A DNA stretch of 10,371 bases from Fidelibacterota bacterium (GTDB lineage: Bacteria; Fidelibacterota; Marinisomatia; SCGC-AAA003-L08; TS1B11), in assembly GCA_022564085.1 (NCBI GenBank), contig JADFMC010000040.1:1-10371 (forward strand), in the 5' to 3' direction. Every line of letters begins with the position of its first letter. The stretch's first letter is position 1. Below, piece by piece: positions 4,603 through 10,371 of this stretch. The notes under the pieces are model-generated. The model saw only the letters and a list, made by a program, of their open reading frames with translations, made no database searches and was not told the DNA's origin. A program made the translations under genes and the position numbers.

Positions 4603-6393
4603 TCAGAACGGCCAGAGGCGGGGAATCAGTAGAACGCCCAGCAACCAGAACAGCACGTTAGGCGCTAGACCGAAGCGCATATAGTCGCTGAAACGATAGC
4701 TCCCGGGACCGTACACCATCAGGTTGGTCTGATAGGACATGGGGGTCATGAAGGCGGCGGATGAGGCGAAGGCCACCGCCATCAGCAAGGGCCGGGCATC
4801 CACCTGCAATGCGCCCGCCATGCTGATAGCCACCGGCGCCAGGATAATGGCCGTGGCATTGTTGGAAACCATCTGGGTGAGTATCGCCGTTGCCAGGTAT
4901 AGCAGCGCCAGGGCCGCAATGGGAATCCACTCCACGGGAAACAGGTATGCCAGGCTCGTCATCCCGGTGGCGACGTAACTGGCGGCGCCGGTCTGGGTCA
5001 TGGCGTACCCCACCGGGACAAAAGCCGCGATCAGGAACAGCACCGACCAGTCCACTGAGCGGTAGACCTCGCGCATTTCCACTACCCGCAGCAGCAACAG
5101 GACCACCACTGCAACTACTGCCCCCTGCAAGATATCCACTACCTCAGCGGCTACCAAAACTACCAGTACCGGTATAATCAGCACAGCTACCCACCACAGC
5201 CGTTCGCGGACCAGTTTCGCGTCCACTTCCGAAATGATGATCAAATCCTCGGAACGCCGTAGATCGTTCAACCGCTCCCGCGGGGCCAGCATCAGAAGGG
5301 TATCAGCTACCCGCAACGGGATGTGCGCGATCTTGGTCCGCATGATGGAGGCATGGTGCCGCACCGCCAAAACAAAGGCTCCGTAATGCCGTCGAAAATC
5401 GATCTCCCGTAAGGTCTTCCCGATCAGCGGGCTGGTCGGGGCCACCAACCCCTCCGCCAAAACCTGATCCGCTGAGGCCAACTCCTCGTCGCTGAGCTTG
5501 ATGTCGGTGAGCAGCTGCACTCCTTGTTCTTTTCGCAGCCGCATAATATCGTCCACTATCCCCCGACCGATCAATATATCCCCGGCCTGCAACTGTATAT
5601 TGCGAATGTTTTCGTCATACCGCTCACCCCCACGAATAATGGCCAGTATAGTGATGTCGTAGTGCTGGTTAATCCCCACTTCTTTGGCGCTGCGTCCCAC
5701 CAGCGGCGAACCCTCATTCACCCGCAGCTCCGTGAGGTAGGTACCCATGTGATATTTGTGGGTCAGGGAGCTGATTACCGCCCGGGAGGGCAGCAGCCGG
5801 CGGGCGAATAGCAGGATATAGGCCAATCCTACCACCAGGTATACCCATCCCAACCGGGCGAACTCGAACATCCCCAACGGGGGCTGGCCGCTCTCGATGG
5901 CAATAGCATTAACGATCAGGTTGGTGGAGGTCCCCACCAGGGTCAGTGTGCCCCCCACGATGGCGGCGTACGACAGGGGCAGTAGGATTTTGCTGGGGCT
6001 TATCCGGAAGCGCCGGCTGAGCTGGATTGCCAGGGGCATAAACATGGCCACCACCGCCGTGTTGCTCAGAAATGCGGATAACAGGCTGACGGCCACCAGC
6101 ATGATGGCCACCCCGAACCATTGCTTGTCGCCCACCATGTCCCCCAGCTGCCGGGCGGCCACATCCAGCAAGCCGGTCTTGGTCAAAGCGTGGCTGAGTA
6201 CAAACAGAGCCCCGATAGTCACCACGGCCGGATTGCTGAGTCCGGACAGGGCCTGTTCCACGTCTATCAACCCCACCACCAACAGGATGGTCGTCAGCCC
6301 GATGGCCGTCACCTCAATGGGCAGCAGCTCCTTGACAAACACCACCAGGGCGCCGGCTATCAGCAATAGCACAAAGGCGATTTCCCAGGTCAT
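4603..6393 (-). CDS. SLC13/DASS-family permease with two TrkA-C (RCK_C) domains
   Basis: This 596-residue inner-membrane transporter has the layout of bacterial SAC1/SLT-like SLC13 proteins. Hydrophobic segments cover ~1-200, two soluble TrkA-C domains cover ~213-295 and ~305-385 (each with the G-x-I-L-I-G/D-T-L-L-M pattern), and hydrophobic segments resume at ~395-596. The two sodium/substrate motifs of the family are SNTA (110-113) and SNNA (510-513). Members move sulfate, other oxyanions or dicarboxylates with Na+; those with TrkA-C inserts include sulfate transporters, so sulfate is plausible but not shown. The start ATG at 6393 (MTWEIAF) lacks a clear Shine-Dalgarno. It lies 63 nt after the DUF1015 gene, same strand, and upstream of the ArsR operon, whose operators sit between them. 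Full length; no damage seen. Confidence 0.93.
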   Translation of the reverse strand: MTWEIAFVLLLIAGALVVFVKELLPIEVTAIGLTTILLVVGLIDVEQALSGLSNPAVVTIGALFVLSHALTKTGLLDVAARQLGDMVGDKQWFGVAIMLVAVSLLSAFLSNTAVVAMFMPLAIQLSRRFRISPSKILLPLSYAAIVGGTLTLVGTSTNLIVNAIAIESGQPPLGMFEFARLGWVYLVVGLAYILLFARRLLPSRAVISSLTHKYHMGTYLTELRVNEGSPLVGRSAKEVGINQHYDITILAIIRGGERYDENIRNIQLQAGDILIGRGIVDDIMRLRKEQGVQLLTDIKLSDEELASADQVLAEGLVAPTSPLIGKTLREIDFRRHYGAFVLAVRHHASIMRTKIAHIPLRVADTLLMLAPRERLNDLRRSEDLIIISEVDAKLVRERLWWVAVLIIPVLVVLVAAEVVDILQGAVVAVVVLLLLRVVEMREVYRSVDWSVLFLIAAFVPVGYAMTQTGAASYVATGMTSLAYLFPVEWIPIAALALLYLATAILTQMVSNNATAIILAPVAISMAGALQVDARPLLMAVAFASSAAFMTPMSYQTNLMVYGPGSYRFSDYMRFGLAPNVLFWLLGVLLIPRLWPF

Positions 6394-6456
6394 TTGCGCG
6401 GGTCGCGGTTCTGGTGACGGCCATCACCCGGGCCAGCCGGCCGTCGTCTGTTAGGT

Positions 6457-7689
6457 CTAGTCCAGGTCCGCATTCACAAATCCCGACAGGAATTTAGGAT
6501 AGAAATAAGTTGATTTGGGTGGCAGTACCGCCTGCCGGTCGGCCAGGTCAAACAGTCTCTGTACAGACACCGGGCGCAACAAAAAGGCCCACTGGCCCTG
6601 CTCCGCCGCCTCCCTGACGGCGGCCTCAGCCTGGTGGTGGTAGCTGTATCCCCGGGGCTCGCCGGGCTGGGTCGCCGCCTCCAACTGGGGTAGGAGCGCC
6701 TCGTGCAGCACGGCCACCTCTCCCCGGCTGGCCGCCACCTCCCCCGCCGGGCTGGTCGCGGCCCAACCGATCTGAAAACACTTCTTTTCTACTGGCGCCA
6801 CAGCCACAATGCCCGAGGTGGAATTGTTATTTCGCAGCTGGGCATAGAGCTCCTGCCAGCGGGACCAGTCGTGGGCGGCCACCTCAAAATGATCCGCCAA
6901 GGTTTCCTGCAATCGGGCCGCCTCAACCGGCGCCGTCGTCACCCGATGGGTCGGCAGCACGGCTAGTCCCGGGTCGCTGCCCGGCACCAGGGTCATCAGG
7001 GCCGTGCCGCTGTAGCCCCGCCGCTCATAGTAGGTCCTGGTAGTCTCATAACGATGGTGCCCATCAGCCATGGTAATGGTCAACCCGGCCAGGGCATCCT
7101 TGAGGCGCTGAATCACCGCCGGCTCACCGATCCGGTAAAGCCGCGAGACCTGCCCCTGATCATAGCCGGCAGTCCGGCATGGTTCCGCCTGGGTTGCCTC
7201 CGCCAATAACTCCCGGATGTCACCGCCCTGGTCCGGAAAGATACCGAACATCTGGCTGAACTGGGCGCCGGTGGCCTCGAATAGCGCCAGCCGGTCCGCC
7301 TTGGGGCCTGCCTGCGTCAGTTCGTGCCGCATCACCCCGCCCGGCTGGTAGGGACCACAGGTCACCTTGGCCACCAGGGCCCGGCGCGTGAAGGGCTGGC
7401 CGTCGATGGTAAACTCCTGCTCCCAGATATACAGCCCCTTGTGCCGATCCACCTGCAATATTCCTTTATCACGCCAGCGGCGGTACAAGCGGGCCGCCTG
7501 CTGGTAGCGATCATGGCCCTCACCAGCTTCGGGCAGGATCAGCCGCACTATGTTATGGGGAGAGCGTTCCAGCAGCTCCTTGCGCCCCTCCACCGGGATT
7601 ACATCGTAGGGCGGCGCAACAAATTGTGTGACGTCGCCGGCCTTCTCCGGGCGGAACAAAACCGCTGCCAGGGTGTGGATTATCGCCAT
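6457..7689 (-). CDS. DUF1015 family protein
   Basis: The product has 410 residues with the family hallmarks: VAPPYDV (24-30), PHNIVRLILP (44-53), RHELT (121-125), FSQMFGIFPD (144-153) and the strongly conserved DGHHRYET (209-216), followed by LPTHR. The His/Asp/Arg-rich core suggests an enzyme or ligand-binding role, but no reaction is established. No signal peptide or membrane segment is visible, so it is likely cytosolic. I start at the ATG at 7689 (MAIIHTL) because family members begin with MA-x-I just before the APPYDV region; the open frame extends 35 codons further upstream to 7794, but that part looks noncoding. No Shine-Dalgarno is seen. It may be cotranscribed with the SLC13 gene. 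Many annotations call this family a SpoOJ/ParB relative; the motifs here do not support that. Confidence 0.92.
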   Translation of the reverse strand: MAIIHTLAAVLFRPEKAGDVTQFVAPPYDVIPVEGRKELLERSPHNIVRLILPEAGEGHDRYQQAARLYRRWRDKGILQVDRHKGLYIWEQEFTIDGQPFTRRALVAKVTCGPYQPGGVMRHELTQAGPKADRLALFEATGAQFSQMFGIFPDQGGDIRELLAEATQAEPCRTAGYDQGQVSRLYRIGEPAVIQRLKDALAGLTITMADGHHRYETTRTYYERRGYSGTALMTLVPGSDPGLAVLPTHRVTTAPVEAARLQETLADHFEVAAHDWSRWQELYAQLRNNNSTSGIVAVAPVEKKCFQIGWAATSPAGEVAASRGEVAVLHEALLPQLEAATQPGEPRGYSYHHQAEAAVREAAEQGQWAFLLRPVSVQRLFDLADRQAVLPPKSTYFYPKFLSGFVNADLD

Positions 7690-7815
7690 TGAGGTTGCCA
7701 GGTCATTTCGCTGGGATAACTTACCCTGCCAGGGCCCCGGATGAAAGTAAGGCCCTGATTCCCTGCCCCAGAATATCGGTTGACTGCCAACCACCTGCGT
7801 TGGGTAACTTTATAC

Positions 7816-7830
7816 ACTGGGGCGCCCAGT
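7816..7830. promoter_or_regulatory. Short inverted repeat in the nptA-type leader
   Basis: ACTGGG-GCG-CCCAGT has perfect 6-bp arms with a 3-nt loop. It lies just downstream of the possible TTGACT promoter, so it could be an operator or the first hairpin of a leader RNA. Confidence 0.35.
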
Positions 7831-7904
7831 TATTCCGTAAGAACCGGGGAAAGACAGATCAACTTGAAGCACGCCAAGTCCCTTCTGGATACAGAACTGA
7901 TCAC

Positions 7905-7945
7905 CCGATCCGGGGTCTATGACGTTTGGATCGGCCGGTTTTAAT
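7905..7945 (+). terminator. Possible attenuator/terminator in the nptA-type leader
   Basis: CCGATCC (7905-7911) and GGATCGG (7928-7934) are perfect 7-bp arms with a 16-nt loop, followed by CCGG and TTTTAATATAT. A plus-strand transcript started upstream would meet this about 70 nt before the cotransporter start. The T-run is short and offset by 4 nt, so this is only a candidate. Confidence 0.35.
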
Positions 7946-8013
7946 ATATCAATACGGCGAGAGACTATCCCCCTTTTGGCGGCCTGCACGGCGCGCAGAG
8001 GTAGATTCTGCCT

Positions 8014-9108
8014 ATGACTAAAGAGCAGGCCATCACGCTCTTGAAACTAGCCGGCATTATCCTGTGCCTCTACCTGTTCATAGTCGGTATCGGGGCCATG
8101 GGACATTCGTTCAAGCTGTTCGGTAAGGAGTTCTCTGAGAAGATTCTGACCACTACCTCCTCCCCCTTGATCGGCCTCTTTATCGGCGTGCTGGCGACCT
8201 CACTGGTGCAGAGTTCATCTACCACCACCTCAATTATAGTGGGCCTGGTAGCCGGCGGCGCCGTCTCCATCGAGGGGGCCATCCCCATGGTCATGGGCGC
8301 CAATGTGGGGACTACCATCACCAATACGCTGGTATCCATGGGCCATATCACCAGGCGGGTGGAATTCCGCCGGGCCTTCGCCGCGGCCACTGTGCACGAT
8401 TTTTTCAATCTTATCACGCTGGTAGTGCTGCTGCCACTCCAATTATATACTCAGTTTCTTTCCAGGGCGTCCGTTGCCCTGGCGAACCTGTTTGCCGACA
8501 TCGGCGGCTTAAAACTGGGCAGTCCCCTCAAGGCGGCTACCAAGCCTGCCATCCATCTGCTTTCCCAGCTGGTCAATGACCAGCCGGTGTTGCTGCTGAT
8601 AGCGGCCCTGCTGCTCACATTCGCCATGCTGGCCGGGATCGTCAAATTGCTGCGCAGCATGGTGCTTGAGAGGGTGGAGGCCTTCTTTGACCAGCACCTG
8701 TTCAGCACCATCCCCCGGGCTTTGATCTTCGGCGTGCTGCTCACGGCCACCGTCCAGAGCAGCTCCATAACCACTTCGCTGGTTATTCCCCTGGTGGGCG
8801 CCGGACTGCTGTCAATCCGCCAGGTGCTCCCGTATACCATGGGGGCCAACGTGGGCACCACCATCACCGCCATGCTGGCGGCCCTCTCCACCGCCAATGT
8901 GGCCGCCATCTCCGTCGCTTTCGCCCACTTGCTGTTTAACATCAGCGGCATAGTCTTGATTCTTCCCTTCGAACGGATGCGGCGGATCCCCATATTTCTG
9001 GCAGAGGGATTGGCTGAAATATCGATCCGTAACCGGTTGATCCCCTTTGTGTTTGTGGGATTAGTGTTTTTTGTAATTCCCCTGAGCTTAATTTTCCTGA
9101 CGAGGTAG
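8014..9108 (+). CDS. Na+/phosphate cotransporter, NptA/SLC34-like (PNaS family)
   Basis: This 364-residue inner-membrane protein takes up (or possibly exports) inorganic phosphate with Na+. It has the internal duplication of the family: QSSSTTTS (66-73) and QSSSITTS (248-255), each followed by a MGANVGTTIT motif. Eight or more hydrophobic segments are evident and there is no signal peptide. Unlike the longer ~550-residue bacterial members it has no fused PhoU domain; that domain is encoded by the next gene, 4 nt after this stop. The start is ATG 8014 (MTKEQAIT) with AGAGG 12 nt upstream, a weak site. A structured 5' leader precedes it. A convergent arsenate reductase gene nearby suggests a phosphate/arsenate neighbourhood. 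Confidence 0.95.
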   Translation: MTKEQAITLLKLAGIILCLYLFIVGIGAMGHSFKLFGKEFSEKILTTTSSPLIGLFIGVLATSLVQSSSTTTSIIVGLVAGGAVSIEGAIPMVMGANVGTTITNTLVSMGHITRRVEFRRAFAAATVHDFFNLITLVVLLPLQLYTQFLSRASVALANLFADIGGLKLGSPLKAATKPAIHLLSQLVNDQPVLLLIAALLLTFAMLAGIVKLLRSMVLERVEAFFDQHLFSTIPRALIFGVLLTATVQSSSITTSLVIPLVGAGLLSIRQVLPYTMGANVGTTITAMLAALSTANVAAISVAFAHLLFNISGIVLILPFERMRRIPIFLAEGLAEISIRNRLIPFVFVGLVFFVIPLSLIFLTR

Positions 9109-9112
9109 AACC

Positions 9113-9793
9113 ATGTGGAAAACTTTCATATCAGCCATACGTTCAGAAGATAACCTATATGTCCAGGCCCTAAAGGAGTCTTATTCCATGTTGGACCTGG
9201 ACCTGACCATGTATGAAGCGTCCGTGGAATCGCTGCGCCACTCCGACAGCGGTGAGATGGATATTGACGTCTATGCGTTGGACAAGCAGATCAACGAATA
9301 TGAGCGGGATGTGCGCAAGAAGATCATGACCCATCTATCGGTTACCGGCGCCCGGGACCTGGCGCCCGGACTGGTGCTGGTGAGCGTGGTCATCGACATC
9401 GAGCGCATCGGCGATTACACCAAGAATATCTGCGACATGGCCCGCAACCATCCCAAAAAGCTGGATGCCACACCCCTGGAAGAGCAGCTCCAGGAGGTGG
9501 AAGCCGGGGTCAGCGACATCTTCCGGCATATGATCGCGGCCTTTAAAAGCAGCGACGAAGAGAGCGCCAAGCAGATCATGAGCGACTATAAAGAGACCAT
9601 CTCCGGTAGTTGCGACCAGATCACCAATAAGATCGTCTCGGGGAAGGTGGAGATGACCCCCTCCGCCGATGCCGCCGCCGTGGCGCTCTACGCCCGCTAC
9701 CTCAAGCGCATCGCGGCCCACTCGCGCAACATCATCACCAGCGTGGTCAATCCCTTCGACCGCATCGGCTATAAGTACCAGGAGAGCGATTAA
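9113..9793 (+). CDS. PhoU-domain protein paired with Na/Pi cotransporter
   Basis: The product is a 226-residue, all-helical, soluble protein. The PhoU metal-binding repeat is clear once, as DIERIGDYTKNI (95-106); the second repeat, YLKRIAAHSRNI, keeps R199/I200 and H203 but lacks the usual acidic pair, so it may bind metal poorly. The gene begins 4 nt after the cotransporter stop, and its GAGG site lies inside the end of that gene, so the two are coupled. In homologous pairs the PhoU-like protein is thought to restrain phosphate uptake at the cytoplasmic face of the transporter; that is inferred here. No pstSCAB or phoBR is visible, so it is best viewed as the separated regulatory half of a Npt-PhoU fusion. 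Confidence 0.93.
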   Translation: MWKTFISAIRSEDNLYVQALKESYSMLDLDLTMYEASVESLRHSDSGEMDIDVYALDKQINEYERDVRKKIMTHLSVTGARDLAPGLVLVSVVIDIERIGDYTKNICDMARNHPKKLDATPLEEQLQEVEAGVSDIFRHMIAAFKSSDEESAKQIMSDYKETISGSCDQITNKIVSGKVEMTPSADAAAVALYARYLKRIAAHSRNIITSVVNPFDRIGYKYQESD

Positions 9794-9819
9794 GGTTACG
9801 GCGCCATTGGGGCCGGGTG

Positions 9820-10236
9820 CTACTCATCCGCCTCTGCCACGAACCGCTCGAACGCTTTCCAGATCTCATCCCGCACCCGCCGGAACACAGCCAGCACCTC
9901 AGCGTCCGTGCCGAAAGCCTCCGCCGGGTCATCGAAGCCCATGTGCAAGCGCTGTTTCACCTGGCCCGTAAACTGCGGGCAGGTCTCGTTGGCATGGTCG
10001 CAGACCGTGATGACGTAATCGAAGGTCTGGTCCAAAAATTCTTCCACCGCCCTGGGCCTGGCGGCTGACAGGTCGATTCCCGTCTCTCGCATTACCTTGA
10101 TAGCCAGCGGATGCACCCCGTCGGCCGGGAAGGTACCCGCCGAATGCACTCCCCACTCCGGCCGCAATCGCTGGACGAAGGCCGCTGCCATCTGGGAGCG
10201 GCAGGAGTTACCGGTGCAGAGGATCAGGAGGCGCAT
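9820..10236 (-). CDS. arsC: Arsenate reductase, thioredoxin-coupled type (LMW phosphatase fold)
   Basis: The 138-residue product has the P-loop C7-TGNSC-R13-S (CX5R), the HSAGT segment (31-35), catalytic C79 and C86 in CDHANETC, and DDP (102-104). C7, C79 and C86 correspond to the three relay cysteines of the Bacillus/Staphylococcus ArsC, which reduce arsenate to arsenite using thioredoxin; plain phosphatases lack the last two. The start is ATG 10236 (MRLLILCTGNSC), fixed by the position of the P-loop. The frame stays open upstream for 42 codons through a heptad array, giving a low-complexity extension that is probably not translated. No Shine-Dalgarno is seen. It converges on the PhoU-domain gene (26 nt between stops). 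No arsenite pump or arsR is adjacent in the window; the ArsR-type gene at 4161-4469 is not its neighbour. Confidence 0.93.
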   Translation of the reverse strand: MRLLILCTGNSCRSQMAAAFVQRLRPEWGVHSAGTFPADGVHPLAIKVMRETGIDLSAARPRAVEEFLDQTFDYVITVCDHANETCPQFTGQVKQRLHMGFDDPAEAFGTDAEVLAVFRRVRDEIWKAFERFVAEADE

Positions 10237-10245
10237 GGGGGAATT

Positions 10246-10308
10246 TACTCGATGCTGGATGCTGGATACTAGATGCTGGATACTCGATACTGGATATTGG
10301 ATGTTGGA
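10246..10308. repeat. Nine-unit heptad tandem repeat, TRCTGGA family
   Basis: Nine consecutive 7-nt units run from 10246: TACTCGA, TGCTGGA, TGCTGGA, TACTAGA, TGCTGGA, TACTCGA, TACTGGA, TATTGGA, TGTTGGA. It begins 9 nt before the ArsC start codon on the ArsC 5' side, so it lies in that gene's leader or promoter. On the minus strand it reads as a 7-residue periodic peptide (VSSIQH...), which explains the long open frame. Confidence 0.85.
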
Positions 10309-10317
10309 TGGGACATA

Positions 10318-10371
10318 GCCAACGGCGGGGGAGCATAGTCGAAGGGGAAGGGTTTTCTCCAACAGCCCATT
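10318..10371. repeat. Mosaic repeat tail at window end
   Basis: GCCAACGGCGGGG (10318-10330) is identical to 2922-2934. It is followed by GAGCATAGTCGAAGGGG, related to the GAGCGTAGCGGAAAT at 2904-2918. The two words occur in the opposite order in the two places. The window ends inside this noncoding tract, so its full extent is unknown. Confidence 0.5.

Larger units (their letters stand above)
7690..8013. other. Divergent intergenic region and nptA-type leader
   Basis: This 324-nt region must promote both the DUF1015 gene (minus) and the Na/Pi cotransporter gene (plus). It holds a TTGACT at 7780-7785 with a loose -10 (TAACTT, 19-nt spacer), an ACTGGG-GCG-CCCAGT hairpin (7816-7830), a longer inverted repeat followed by T4 (7905-7942), and an AT-rich stretch at 7939-7953. 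A plus-strand open frame ends at 7944 (54 codons from the TTG at 7780, or 26 from the TTG at 7864) with codon-like composition but no recognisable family. AGAGG at 7997-8001 is a weak, distant ribosome site for the 8014 start. Confidence 0.6.

Noticed and set aside
7690..7794. 35-codon N-terminal extension of the DUF1015 gene
   Set aside because: Family members start at the MAIIHTL-like position; the extension resembles no domain and lacks a ribosome site.
8451..8993. Minus-strand 180-codon open frame opposite the cotransporter
   Set aside because: It is an antisense shadow of the membrane-protein gene with no family motif.
9794..9819. Bidirectional terminator between the PhoU-domain and ArsC genes
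   Set aside because: The GC-rich 26 nt contain only short self-complementary words and no T-run on either strand.

Overview
The window is a gene-dense, GC-rich bacterial chromosome segment with short AT-rich regulatory patches. It carries a partial CBS-domain gene, six or more complete housekeeping, transport and stress genes, and noncoding tracts full of short 7-bp-period tandem repeats. Heptad arrays and stock intergenic phrases such as ACAGGCTCCGCTCAGGGCA recall, from memory, genomes of the FCB group and related candidate phyla (Marinimicrobia, Ignavibacteria, KSB1-like lineages). That placement is a low-confidence inference because there is no rRNA or other marker here beyond TypA.

Layout. 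Positions 1-393 (minus) hold a two-CBS-domain protein cut by the window edge. Positions 394-725 are noncoding, with a hairpin and a TGCCAAC heptad array. typA/bipA (translational GTPase) occupies 729-2552 (plus). Positions 2553-3002 are noncoding, with a possible terminator and a second copy of the repeat element found before typA. From 7689 down to 3003 six genes run on the minus strand: DUF1015 protein, SLC13/DASS permease with two TrkA-C domains, then, after an operator-rich promoter, an ArsR-type repressor, a DUF302 protein, a secreted rhodanese and an FmdB-type zinc ribbon protein. After a 324-nt divergent leader (7690-8013), a Na/Pi cotransporter and a PhoU-domain protein form a tight plus-strand pair. 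They converge on a thioredoxin-type arsenate reductase (minus, 9820-10236), whose upstream flank is a nine-unit heptad array.

How the genes may work together. ArsR, DUF302, rhodanese and FmdB look like one transcription unit under a repressor lacking the classic metal-binding Cys box but carrying two other cysteines. Two ATACTA/TAGTAT palindromes sit at its promoter. A thiol- or sulfane-sulfur-responsive module is a reasonable hypothesis; the neighbouring SLC13 permease belongs to a family that includes sulfate transporters. The Na/Pi transporter, PhoU and ArsC form a phosphate/arsenate neighbourhood. The most rewarding places to look are the arsR operator region, the nptA-type leader and the three heptad repeat families.
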